From: Clostridium sp. UBA4746 | Lineage (GTDB): Bacteria; Bacillota; Clostridia; Clostridiales; Clostridiaceae | Reading direction: 5' to 3' | Assembly: GCA_002403785.1 (NCBI GenBank) | Contig: DHIM01000310.1 | Span: 873 to 11,579, forward strand | DNA: 10,707 nucleotides | Shown here: positions 1 to 7,103 of the stretch, one piece after another | How positions within the stretch are numbered: the first letter of the stretch is position 1 | How the letters are laid out: each line of letters begins with the position of its first letter | Position numbers and translations under genes: made by a program | The notes under the pieces: generated by a model | What the model saw: the letters and a program-made list of their open reading frames with translations, nothing else | Told to the model about the DNA's origin: nothing | Database searches by the model: none

Positions 1-392
1 GGGTAATTGTTTAAAATAACGAACTTAATATCAATAAATAGTATACATATTAATATTATTTCTAGAGCCCCAAAATATAATGATTGAAAAAAATTAGCTC
101 TATATGCCTTAATAAAGTCTTTTGTAAAAAATACATCTTTTTCCCGAATAAGTTTTCCCATAACACTAAGAAGTGCCGTTGCAGCTGGTGCTATTGGGAT
201 ACAACATATAATAATAATAGAAGTAAACCCCGATGGAAGTGCTTTTGTGCCATTAAATAAAAGTACAATTAATATGAAAAGTAGTGGAATATTAAGAAGT
301 ATAAAGTAAAAATTGCCCAAAAAAAACCAAAAAATATAATTAGTCATTGTGTAAATAGGTCCTTCAGCAAATTCTCTTTTCGATTTAGCCAT
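1..392 (-). CDS. DUF624 / YesL-like membrane protein, 5' part only
   Basis: The minus-strand frame begins at the ATG complementary to 390-392 and stays open for 130 codons to the window edge, so only the N-terminal part is present. It starts MAKSKREFAEGPIYTMTNYI. A long hydrophobic segment lies at about residues 18-47, a second at about 55-76 and a third at about 104-127. The stretch around residues 64-103 (Pro-Ile-Ala-Pro-Ala-Ala-Thr-Ala, then a Lys-Asp-Phe...Ala-Tyr-Arg-Ala-Asn-Phe pattern) resembles the conserved core of the DUF624/YesL family, small multi-pass membrane proteins of Firmicutes. A GGAGG site (complement of 398-402) sits just upstream. Members are often found with oligosaccharide ABC transporters, and their biochemical role is not established. 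The family call rests on pattern recognition, and the missing C-terminus prevents a length check. Confidence 0.8.
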   Translation of the reverse strand, partial: MAKSKREFAEGPIYTMTNYIFWFFLGNFYFILLNIPLLFILIVLLFNGTKALPSGFTSIIIICCIPIAPAATALLSVMGKLIREKDVFFTKDFIKAYRANFFQSLYFGALEIILICILFIDIKFVILNNY

Positions 393-487
393 TTTTTCCT
401 CCAAATGCATTTATGAAATGCTACTATTTATGTAGATCTAAGTAAGAAAATAGATCAAATAATTAAAATATTTTTACACCTAGTATA

Positions 488-515
488 AATATAACATAAT
501 TTGTACAAATTGCAA
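488..515 (-). promoter_or_regulatory. Promoter of the DUF624 gene
   Basis: On the minus strand TTGCAA (510-515) is followed after 16 bp by TATATT (488-493), with an upstream TG forming an extended -10. It lies about 95 bp before the DUF624 start and points toward it. Confidence 0.5.
498..511. promoter_or_regulatory. 14-bp perfect palindrome between -35 and -10
   Basis: AATTTGTACAAATT is a perfect inverted repeat. It fills most of the spacer of the minus-strand promoter, where a bound repressor would block RNA polymerase. It is a possible operator. One or two perfect palindromes of this size are expected by chance in AT-rich DNA of this length, so only its position makes it notable. Confidence 0.35.
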
Positions 516-545
516 ATTATAGAAGCTAAAAAAAGAAACTGAGTT

Positions 546-576
546 TTGGAATTATTGAACATATTAATGATATAAT
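546..576 (+). promoter_or_regulatory. Promoter of the TPR protein gene
   Basis: A consensus TATAAT (571-576) is preceded by TGA, giving an extended -10. A TTGGAA -35-like hexamer (546-551) lies 19 bp upstream, a slightly long spacer that an extended -10 can tolerate. The start codon at 631 follows about 55 bp later. Confidence 0.6.
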
Positions 577-630
577 GGTAATAACATAATAGTATTTTGT
601 CATAAAAAATTTACTTAAGGTGGTTTTTAG

Positions 631-1428
631 ATGAAAAACAAAAAATATTTTCATATACTTGCTTTGTTAATTACCATAATGTTTTTTTTGGAAGATAATA
701 CAATAATAGCAATCGCTTTTATATTTATTTATATTATAGTTATAAATTACCCAACTATATTATATTATATAGCTAGTAATAAATATTCACAAAATAAGGT
801 AGAGGAAGCGAATAAATACTTTGATAGGGTGGATAGATGTTTTTATTCACCTACAAAGTTAAGAATAACTTATGCATATTTCTTGCTTTTACAGGGACAA
901 GTGGATAAAGCGGAAGGATTAATAAAATCAATGTTAAAAAAAGATATGAATGACAATGATAAAATAAGTTTAAGCTTAAATTATTCACTAGTTATGTGGA
1001 AGAAAAATGACATAGATAAAGCTATAGATATATTGAAGAAAACCTATATTGATAATAAAAACACATTAATATATCAAAATTTAGGCTATTTTTTAATATT
1101 AAAGGGGGACTATAATAAAGCTTTAGAGTTTAATCTTGAAGCACTTGACTATAACTCTTCTGATGCCGGTATAATGGACAACCTAGCACAAACCTATTAT
1201 TATTTGGAGGAATATGATAAAGCTACTGAATTATTTAATGAAGTTATTTCTAAAAAGCCCGCTTTCGCTACTCCATATTATTATTATGCTCTTACACTTT
1301 TAAATAAAAATAATGAAGAAAAGGCTGTTGAAATTTTGAAACAGGGATTAGATTGCAAATTTATTTCTCTTAGTATAATTACAAAAGAAGATTTAGAAGC
1401 AAAGATTTTTGAGTTAGAGACGGTCTAA
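631..1428 (+). CDS. Membrane-anchored tetratricopeptide repeat protein
   Basis: This 265-residue protein begins at an ATG with an AAGGTGG ribosome binding site at 617-623, spaced 7 nt. The basic start MKNKK leads into two hydrophobic helices at about residues 6-20 and 24-48, separated by a short acidic turn. That suggests a membrane hairpin with the remainder in the cytoplasm. From about residue 45 onward there are five or six TPR-like helix pairs, with repeated Tyr/Leu-Gly/Ala-Tyr...Lys-Ala patterns; the best are at about residues 145-178 and 179-212. TPR arrays generally bind other proteins, and no catalytic domain is visible. It has its own promoter and faces the AraC gene, so a link to sugar use is not implied. 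The partner is unknown. Confidence 0.85.
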   Translation: MKNKKYFHILALLITIMFFLEDNTIIAIAFIFIYIIVINYPTILYYIASNKYSQNKVEEANKYFDRVDRCFYSPTKLRITYAYFLLLQGQVDKAEGLIKSMLKKDMNDNDKISLSLNYSLVMWKKNDIDKAIDILKKTYIDNKNTLIYQNLGYFLILKGDYNKALEFNLEALDYNSSDAGIMDNLAQTYYYLEEYDKATELFNEVISKKPAFATPYYYYALTLLNKNNEEKAVEILKQGLDCKFISLSIITKEDLEAKIFELETV

Positions 1429-1430
1429 AC

Positions 1431-2276
1431 TTAAATTTTTTTGCGGCGATAATTCATAGGTGCTAGCCCAACAATTTTTTTGAAAATTCTACTGAGGTAC
1501 AGTGGGTTTTGATAACCAATCAAATTAGCTATCTCACCAATGGTAAAACAACTGCTATGCAATAAATTTTTTGCCTTGTTGATTCTAATGTTAGTAATAT
1601 ATTGAATAGGGGTAGTACCTATGTAATTTTTAAAACTGCGAATAAACCAGCAACAGCTTATGTTACAGCTATTAGCGTACTCTTTTATGTTAATAGCTGT
1701 ATTAAAGTTTTTATTGAAATACTCTATAGCCTCATCTAAAATTTTATTGTGCTTATAGGAGGGAGAATTTGTTTCTATTAAATACCTCGAGCATAAGGTG
1801 ATTAATTCTTTTATGTAAAGGTTACATAACTCAAAATAATTTCCTTGAGCAAGTTGTAATTCCTTAATGATTTTATCAAAAATTAAGGAGAGGTCATTTT
1901 TGATACCTACAAAAAAAATACTTTCATTTGATAAGCTATTTTCTTCTAGGAGTTTAAGTGCATTAAAGCCGGAAAAGTGAAGCCAATAAATAACTGGAGA
2001 AGTTTCATTGTTGTAGTAATAATATTGGTCTTCACCAGGTAAATACAGAACTATGGTGCCTTCATCAACTACATTTTCTTTCCCATCAAAAGTGAGAATA
2101 ATTTTACCATTAGATACATATAATAACTGAAAATCCTCTCTTCCACCGGCTCTATTGGTTTTAAATTGTTTTCGTTTAATAAGTTCGTATCTTCCACAGC
2201 TATTAATGGCTATATCATATTGTGTATTTACAACATCTTCAACATCGTTTTTAAAATATCCTGATAGCATCTTCAT
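1431..2276 (-). CDS. AraC-family transcriptional regulator
   Basis: This 281-residue protein has the standard two-part AraC design. An N-terminal cupin-like effector domain occupies about residues 17-150, including the Gly-Arg-Glu-Asp-Phe-Gln-Leu-Leu-Tyr strand at 45-53 and Tyr-Trp-Leu-His-Phe-Ser-Gly at 97-103. A C-terminal pair of helix-turn-helix motifs spans about 183-281, ending in the characteristic Gly-Tyr-Gln-Asn-Pro-Leu-Tyr-Leu-Ser-Arg-Ile-Phe-Lys-Lys and Pro-Met-Asn-Tyr-Arg pattern. The ATG complementary to 2274-2276 is preceded by AGGAGG (complement of 2289-2294) at a rather long 12-nt spacing; a second Met two codons later is less well placed. It is transcribed divergently from lacZ, so it probably controls the glycosidase genes in response to a sugar. 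The ligand and the sign of regulation cannot be read from the sequence. Confidence 0.93.
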   Translation of the reverse strand: MKMLSGYFKNDVEDVVNTQYDIAINSCGRYELIKRKQFKTNRAGGREDFQLLYVSNGKIILTFDGKENVVDEGTIVLYLPGEDQYYYYNNETSPVIYWLHFSGFNALKLLEENSLSNESIFFVGIKNDLSLIFDKIIKELQLAQGNYFELCNLYIKELITLCSRYLIETNSPSYKHNKILDEAIEYFNKNFNTAINIKEYANSCNISCCWFIRSFKNYIGTTPIQYITNIRINKAKNLLHSSCFTIGEIANLIGYQNPLYLSRIFKKIVGLAPMNYRRKKI

Positions 2277-2387
2277 AATAAAATAAATCCTCCTATACTT
2301 AGCTTTATTTTATATCATATATATATAATGGTCTATTAATATATTATTTAAAATATTATCTCTTAAAATAATGTTATTGTTTACAGA

Positions 2388-2417
2388 ATTATATCATTTT
2401 GTGCATGCTTTAGTCAA
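2388..2417 (-). promoter_or_regulatory. Promoter of the araC-type gene
   Basis: On the minus strand TTGACT (2412-2417) and TATAAT (2388-2393) are 18 bp apart, with a TG extended -10. This is near consensus and implies an mRNA leader of about 105 nt. A second, weaker TATAAA-type -10 may exist closer to the gene, near 2312-2317. Confidence 0.65.
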
Positions 2418-2426
2418 TAATATGTA

Positions 2427-2455
2427 TTTAAAAGGTAATTTAATAGTATTATAAT
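2427..2455 (+). promoter_or_regulatory. Promoter of lacZ and the glycosidase cluster
   Basis: A perfect TATAAT (2450-2455) lies 17 bp after a poor -35, TTTAAA (2427-2432). Transcription would start near 2462, just before the ribosome binding site. A strong -10 with a weak -35 is typical of promoters that need an activator. The -35 element is only 9 bp from that of the divergent araC promoter. Confidence 0.6.
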
Positions 2456-2483
2456 TAAGAAAAAGCACTGGAGGAGTTAAGAA

Positions 2484-5309
2484 ATGAGAAGTTATGAAAA
2501 TTTAAATCTAATTCATGAAAACAGAGAACCACAACGATCTTATTATATTCCTTATGATACCTTAGAAAAAGCTTTGGAGGGTAATAAAGAGAAGTCAAAG
2601 TATTATAAGTTGTTAAATGGTCAATGGGATTTTGCTTATTTTGAAAGGGACATTGATGTGCCAGAGGTTATTACTAAATGGAATAAAATTCCTATACCCT
2701 CTAACTGGCAGATGCATGGATATGATGCCCCCTATTATACCAATGTGAATTATCCATATGCTGTAGATGCACCTTATGTACCAGATGATAATCCTTGTGG
2801 AGTGTATGCTATTGATTTTAATGTTGATAAGCAATGGGTTGATAGAGGCACATATATTATATTTGAAGGAGTTAATTCTTGTCTTTATCTTTATGTAAAT
2901 GATGAATTTGTGGGTAGTAGCCAAGGTTCTCATCTGCAAAGTGAATTTAATATTTCAAAATATATAAAAGAAGGAAATAATAAATTAACAGTTAAAGTTT
3001 TAAAATGGTGTGTAGGGAGTTATTTAGAGGATCAGGATTGCTTCCGTTTGTCAGGGATCTTTAGAGATGTGTACCTGCTTTCAAGGGATAAAGAAAGTGT
3101 GCGGGATATTGAAATCAGTGTAGATAATAGGAGTATAAGTGTTTCTGAAAAAGATTATGTTATATATGACGGGAAAAATAAAATAGAGAAATTGGATAAC
3201 CCTATTTTATGGAATGCAGAAAAACCACATTTATACACAGTAGTGGTAAAAAGCGGTAGTGAATATATTCCCTTTAAAGTGGGTATTCGTGAAATTGGAG
3301 TATCAGATAAAGGAGAACTACTAATTAATGGTGTTTCAGTGAAGTTAAAAGGAGTTAATAGACATGATACTCATCCCACCTTGGGACATTACACCCCTTA
3401 TGAGTATATGAAAGATGAACTTCTTAAGATGAAGGAATTGAATATTAACTGTATTAGAACTTCTCATTACCCACCAACACCGGAGTTTTTAAATCTATGC
3501 AACGAGATAGGTTTTTATGTGGTGGATGAAACTGATATCGAGATTCATGGCTTTGTTTCAAGAAATGGTGGTTATGAATACGATATTGAAAATCCAGATT
3601 GGATATGTAATCAAAAACAATGGGAAAGTGCTTTTGTGGAAAGAGTTCAAAGAATGGTGGAAAGAGATAAAAATCATTCCTGTGTTATTATGTGGTCAAT
3701 GGGTAATGAAAGCGGCTATGGAGGTAACCACGATGCTATGATTGATTGGACAAAAAACAGAGATAAATCTAGATTGGTACACTTTGAAGGGGCTTCTTTA
3801 ATAAATGATAAGTGCGATGTGGATGTGGTATCAAGAATGTATACCAGTGTGGAAGAAATAGAGGAGTTTGCTAAAAATGAAGATATGAGACCTTTCTTTC
3901 TATGTGAATATTCTCATGCCATGGGAAATGGGCCAGGTGATGTTTGGGATTACTGGAAAAAGATTTATGAGTATCCTAAACTCATAGGTGGTTGTATCTG
4001 GGAATGGGCAGATCACACGGTTATAGTAGATGGTACGTACAAATATGGTGGAGATTTTGGAGAAGCAACTCATGATGGTAATTTCTGTTGTGATGGTATG
4101 GTATTCGCTGATCGTAGCTTTAAAGCAGGATCTTTGGAAGTTAAGGCTGTCTATCAATATATAAAGACGAAAATTATAGGTAATAAGTTAATCGTGACAA
4201 ACCTTTACGACTTTACAAATTTAAAAGAATATAAATTACTTTGGAAGTTTGTTTGTGACGGAGATGTTATAAAAACAGGAGAACTTAATTGTGATATTAA
4301 GCCACATGAAACAAAAGAATATATCCTTGATTTTATATTGCCAAAGAGCTGTGAATTAGGATGCTACATGGATGTGAGCTTAGAGGGCTTGTATGAAGTT
4401 GCTATGGAGCAGCATTCTTTAGATGTTGATATTCAAAAGGAGACCAATGATTTAGTAACCGTAGCAAAGTTTAACGAAACAAAAGAGGTTATAAAAATAA
4501 CTGGTGAGAACTTTACCTATATATTTAACAAGCACTATGGAAATTTTGAGAGTCTTATAGTAGATGGAGAAGAAAGATTAGCGGCTATTGCAAAGTTAAC
4601 TGTATGGCGTGCACCAACAGATAATGATAGAAATGTGAAATATAAATGGGGGTTATTTGAAGATAACAGAAGTGGGGAAAATTTCAATAGAATATTCTCT
4701 AAAGTATACTCTTGTGAAGTAAAAAAGAATAAAATTTTAGTTAACGGTAGCCTTTCAGGGATTTCACGCTCACCATTTTTAAAGTTTAATACCATTTTTA
4801 CTATATCAGCCAAGGGTGAAATTAGAGTTGAGTTCCAAGGTAAAGTAAAAGAAAATTGTGTGTATCTTCCACGATTAGGATTTGAATTTAGTATTCCTAA
4901 GTCAAATGAAAAGTTTAAATACTATGGAAAGGGTCCCCTAGAGAATTATATGGACATGTGTCATCATACTAAAGTTGGAATGTATGAAAGCTCTGCAAAA
5001 GAAGAATATGTTCCATATATTGTTCCGCAAGAACATGGTAATCACACAAAAACTAAACAACTTCACATTGGTGGTTTAAAATTCTGGACGAAAAATGAGT
5101 TTCAATTTAATGTATCAAATTACACATCAGAAATTCTTACTAAAACCATGCACGAAAGTGAGCTAATAGAAGGAGATAATACAATAGTACGGATAGACTA
5201 CAAAAATTCTGGAATTGGTTCAAATAGCTGCGGACCAGAGCTTTTAGAGGAATATAGGCTAAAGGAAAAAAATATAAATTTTCAATTTTCAATTAGTCAA
5301 TTTAAATAA
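2484..5309 (+). CDS. lacZ: GH2 beta-galactosidase (LacZ type)
   Basis: This 941-residue glycoside hydrolase family 2 enzyme hydrolyses terminal beta-D-galactosides, probably in the cytoplasm since there is no signal peptide. Domain order is jelly-roll sugar-binding domain (about 40-200), Ig-like domain (about 206-272), TIM barrel (about 275-570), a further Ig-like domain, and a C-terminal beta-galactosidase small-chain domain (about 670-938). The acid/base Glu409 lies in Trp-Ser-Met-Gly-Asn-Glu-Ser, and the nucleophile Glu475 in Cys-Glu-Tyr-Ser-His-Ala-Met-Gly-Asn-Gly. Glu353 and His355, with Glu409, match the E. coli magnesium site. Arg293-His-Asp-Thr-His-Pro marks the clostridial subgroup. 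The start is fixed by GGAGGAG at 2470-2476, spaced 7 nt. The first Ig-like domain is unusually short, and the protein is somewhat below the usual length of about 1000. Beta-galactosidase is the best call, but related GH2 activities on other beta-galactosides are possible. Confidence 0.93.
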   Translation: MRSYENLNLIHENREPQRSYYIPYDTLEKALEGNKEKSKYYKLLNGQWDFAYFERDIDVPEVITKWNKIPIPSNWQMHGYDAPYYTNVNYPYAVDAPYVPDDNPCGVYAIDFNVDKQWVDRGTYIIFEGVNSCLYLYVNDEFVGSSQGSHLQSEFNISKYIKEGNNKLTVKVLKWCVGSYLEDQDCFRLSGIFRDVYLLSRDKESVRDIEISVDNRSISVSEKDYVIYDGKNKIEKLDNPILWNAEKPHLYTVVVKSGSEYIPFKVGIREIGVSDKGELLINGVSVKLKGVNRHDTHPTLGHYTPYEYMKDELLKMKELNINCIRTSHYPPTPEFLNLCNEIGFYVVDETDIEIHGFVSRNGGYEYDIENPDWICNQKQWESAFVERVQRMVERDKNHSCVIMWSMGNESGYGGNHDAMIDWTKNRDKSRLVHFEGASLINDKCDVDVVSRMYTSVEEIEEFAKNEDMRPFFLCEYSHAMGNGPGDVWDYWKKIYEYPKLIGGCIWEWADHTVIVDGTYKYGGDFGEATHDGNFCCDGMVFADRSFKAGSLEVKAVYQYIKTKIIGNKLIVTNLYDFTNLKEYKLLWKFVCDGDVIKTGELNCDIKPHETKEYILDFILPKSCELGCYMDVSLEGLYEVAMEQHSLDVDIQKETNDLVTVAKFNETKEVIKITGENFTYIFNKHYGNFESLIVDGEERLAAIAKLTVWRAPTDNDRNVKYKWGLFEDNRSGENFNRIFSKVYSCEVKKNKILVNGSLSGISRSPFLKFNTIFTISAKGEIRVEFQGKVKENCVYLPRLGFEFSIPKSNEKFKYYGKGPLENYMDMCHHTKVGMYESSAKEEYVPYIVPQEHGNHTKTKQLHIGGLKFWTKNEFQFNVSNYTSEILTKTMHESELIEGDNTIVRIDYKNSGIGSNSCGPELLEEYRLKEKNINFQFSISQFK

Positions 5310-5357
5310 AACTTAAGAATTTAAATACAGTAACTAGAAAGATGTTGCTGTATTTAT
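5287..5357 (+). repeat. Direct repeat, copy 1 (lacZ 3' end plus hairpin)
   Basis: This 71-bp stretch recurs at 9300-9371 with 4 mismatches and one single-base insertion. It includes the last seven lacZ codons, the stop codon, a CTTAAG-containing linker and the 5322-5356 hairpin. The two copies flank the GH13-GH3 gene pair. Confidence 0.9.
5322..5356 (+). terminator. Hairpin after lacZ (weak terminator or processing site)
   Basis: Arms AAATACAGTAAC (5323-5334) and GTTGCTGTATTT (5344-5355) form a 12-bp stem with one G-U pair. An outer U-A pair (5322/5356) closes it, and the loop is 9 nt. The downstream T-tract is poor, so readthrough into the GH13 gene is likely. It may be a partial terminator or an mRNA 3'-end stabiliser. 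A covarying copy lies at 9337-9368. Confidence 0.6.
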
Positions 5358-5373
5358 AGAAAACGTTTAAATT
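5345..5373 (+). promoter_or_regulatory. Possible internal promoter before the GH13 gene
   Basis: TTGCTG (5345-5350) and TAAATT (5368-5373) are 17 bp apart. The -10 match is mediocre and the -35 overlaps the hairpin arm, so this is tentative. If real, the palindrome at 5358-5371 would overlap its spacer and -10. Confidence 0.3.
5358..5371 (+). promoter_or_regulatory. cre-like / LacI-family operator
   Basis: AGAAAACGTTTAAA matches the catabolite response element consensus TGWAANCGNTNWCA at all but two constrained positions, and is centred on the palindrome AAACGTTT. Such sites bind CcpA or a LacI-family sugar repressor. Its place just before the GH13 gene fits glucose repression or a maltose/isomaltose repressor. 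Confidence 0.45.
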
Positions 5374-5381
5374 GAAAATAT

Positions 5382-5389
5382 GGAAGGGG
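5382..5389 (+). promoter_or_regulatory. Ribosome binding site fixing the GH13 start
   Basis: GGAAGGGG lies 9 nt before ATG 5399. It falls inside the reading frame if the upstream in-frame TTG at 5372 is used, so ATG 5399 is the real start. Confidence 0.75.
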
Positions 5390-5398
5390 AATATAAAC

Positions 5399-7075
5399 AT
5401 GCAGAAAAACTGGTGGAAAGAAGGAGTAGTTTATCAAATATACCCTAGGAGTTTTAATGATTCTAATGGTGATGGTATAGGTGATTTACCAGGTATAATT
5501 AATAAATTAGATTATTTAAAGGAACTCGGTGTCGATATAATATGGCTATGTCCAATTTATAAATCTCCAAACGATGATAATGGTTATGATATTAGTGATT
5601 ATAGAAAAGTCATGGAGGAATTTGGTACAGATCAGGATTTTGAACAACTACTAGAGGAGATGCACAAAAGAGGTCTTAAATTATTAATGGACTTAGTAGT
5701 AAATCATACATCAGATGAGCACCAGTGGTTTACTTACAGCAAAAGTTCTAAAGACAATCCTTATAGGGACTACTATATATGGAGAAATGGAAAAGTTGGA
5801 AATCCTCCAACTAATTGGGGTTCTTTTTTCAGTGGTTCAACATGGAAATATGATGAAAAATCGAAGCAATATTATCTTCACCTATTTTCTACAAAGCAAC
5901 CAGATTTGAACTGGGAAAATGAAAAGGTGAGAACTGAAGTATATGACATAATGAAGTTTTGGTTAGACAAGGGAATAGATGGTTTTAGAATGGATGTTAT
6001 AAATTTAATTTCAAAGGTTCCTGGATTTCCTCAGGGAGAAAAGAAAGACAGTGATCTTTATGGTAATGGACTGCCATATACTACTAATGGACCAAGGGTT
6101 CATGAATATTTACAAGAAATGAACAGAGAAGTCCTAAGTAAATATGACATAATGACTGTAGGTGAGACCCCAGGAGTTGATCCAGGCGTTGCAAAGCTTT
6201 ATGTAGATGAGGATAGAAATGAGTTAAATATGTTATTTCAGTTTGAACTTATGGAAATAGATGCTGGTCCAGGAGGTAAATTTGATGTTAAGCCTTGGAA
6301 GCTTACTACTTTTAAGAAAATCATGATTAAATGGTACGAGGGATTAAAGGAAAAAGGATGGAATTCACTATACTTAAATAATCATGACCAGGCAAGGATG
6401 GTGTCACGTTTTGGTAACGATAAGAAATATAGAGTAGAATCAGCTAAAATGCTTGCAACGCTTCTCCATACTTGGCAAGGAACTCCCTATATATATCAGG
6501 GTGAAGAAATTGGAATGACTAATGTACAATTTAAAGATATATCAGAATATAAGGATATTGAAGAAATTAACATGTATAAAGAGAAAATTAAACAAGGTGT
6601 ACCTAACCAGCAACTAATGAATGCTATTTATGCTATTGGAAGAGATAATGCTAGAACTCCAGTTCAGTGGGACACTTCAAAAAATGCAGGATTTTCTGAG
6701 GGAACACCATGGATTAGTGTAAATCCAAACTATGTGGAAATAAATGTCGAAAATGCACTGAAGGATAAAAATTCAATATTTTACTATTATCAAAAACTTA
6801 ATAAATTAAGAAAACAAAATGAAATAATAGTTTATGGTGATTTGTTGCTACTTTATGAAGATGATGAAAATATATTTTCCTACATTAGAACATATAAGGG
6901 TGAGAAGCTATTAGTAATACTTAATTTCTTTGAAAATGAAGTAAATTACGAACTTGCAGAAGAACTTAAATACGAAAAAGCTGAACTATTAATTAGTAAT
7001 TATGAGGCTTGCAATAATGATGTTAGCAATATTACTTTAAGACCTTATGAAGCTAGAGTATATGTGATAAAATAG
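5399..7075 (+). CDS. malL: GH13 oligo-1,6-glucosidase (alpha-glucosidase)
   Basis: This 558-residue enzyme matches the length and opening (Trp-Trp-Lys-Glu...Val-Tyr-Gln-Ile-Tyr-Pro-Arg-Ser-Phe) of the oligo-1,6-glucosidase/MalL group of glycoside hydrolase family 13. A calcium-type loop, Asp-Ser-Asn-Gly-Asp-Gly-Ile-Gly-Asp, sits at residues 21-29. The catalytic residues are Asp199 (Gly-Phe-Arg-Met-Asp), Glu256 (Val-Gly-Glu-Thr) and Asp330 (Asn-Asn-His-Asp-Gln). Val200 directly after the nucleophile is the residue associated with alpha-1,6 rather than alpha-1,4 preference. Gly-Glu-Glu-Ile-Gly-Met-Thr-Asn follows the barrel, and a C-terminal beta domain ends the protein. It should release glucose from isomaltose-like oligosaccharides in the cytoplasm. 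It follows lacZ by 89 nt, with a hairpin and a cre-like site between, and precedes the GH3 gene by 28 nt. The exact symbol is by similarity; dextran glucosidase (DexB) is an alternative. Confidence 0.88.
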   Translation: MQKNWWKEGVVYQIYPRSFNDSNGDGIGDLPGIINKLDYLKELGVDIIWLCPIYKSPNDDNGYDISDYRKVMEEFGTDQDFEQLLEEMHKRGLKLLMDLVVNHTSDEHQWFTYSKSSKDNPYRDYYIWRNGKVGNPPTNWGSFFSGSTWKYDEKSKQYYLHLFSTKQPDLNWENEKVRTEVYDIMKFWLDKGIDGFRMDVINLISKVPGFPQGEKKDSDLYGNGLPYTTNGPRVHEYLQEMNREVLSKYDIMTVGETPGVDPGVAKLYVDEDRNELNMLFQFELMEIDAGPGGKFDVKPWKLTTFKKIMIKWYEGLKEKGWNSLYLNNHDQARMVSRFGNDKKYRVESAKMLATLLHTWQGTPYIYQGEEIGMTNVQFKDISEYKDIEEINMYKEKIKQGVPNQQLMNAIYAIGRDNARTPVQWDTSKNAGFSEGTPWISVNPNYVEINVENALKDKNSIFYYYQKLNKLRKQNEIIVYGDLLLLYEDDENIFSYIRTYKGEKLLVILNFFENEVNYELAEELKYEKAELLISNYEACNNDVSNITLRPYEARVYVIK

Positions 7076-7088
7076 TTAAATTATAATT

Positions 7089-7097
7089 AAAGGGGTG
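7089..7097 (+). promoter_or_regulatory. Ribosome binding site fixing the GH3 start
   Basis: AAAGGGGTG ends 6 nt before ATG 7104. The in-frame GTG at 7095 is part of this site and cannot be the start. Confidence 0.75.
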
Positions 7098-7103
7098 TCA
7101 ATA

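Noticed and set aside
1413..1441. TTAGA/TCTAA stem followed by a T7 run as a terminator for the TPR gene
   Set aside because: The stem has only five mostly A-T pairs and would be very unstable; I could not support it as a terminator.
2348..2374. Direct repeats TTAAAATATTAT and TTAAAATAATGT as AraC binding sites
   Set aside because: They are almost pure A/T in a very AT-rich region, have the wrong kind of spacing for typical AraC half-sites and lie downstream of the araC-type promoter; chance is the simpler explanation.
2613..2939. Open frame on the minus strand inside lacZ
   Set aside because: It is Ile-rich with no ribosome binding site or recognisable domain and lies antisense to clear GH2 coding sequence. 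Similar antisense or out-of-frame stretches at 3517-3741, 3900-4157, 4535-4813, 5715-5909, 8591-8806 and 8924-9154 were dismissed for the same reasons.
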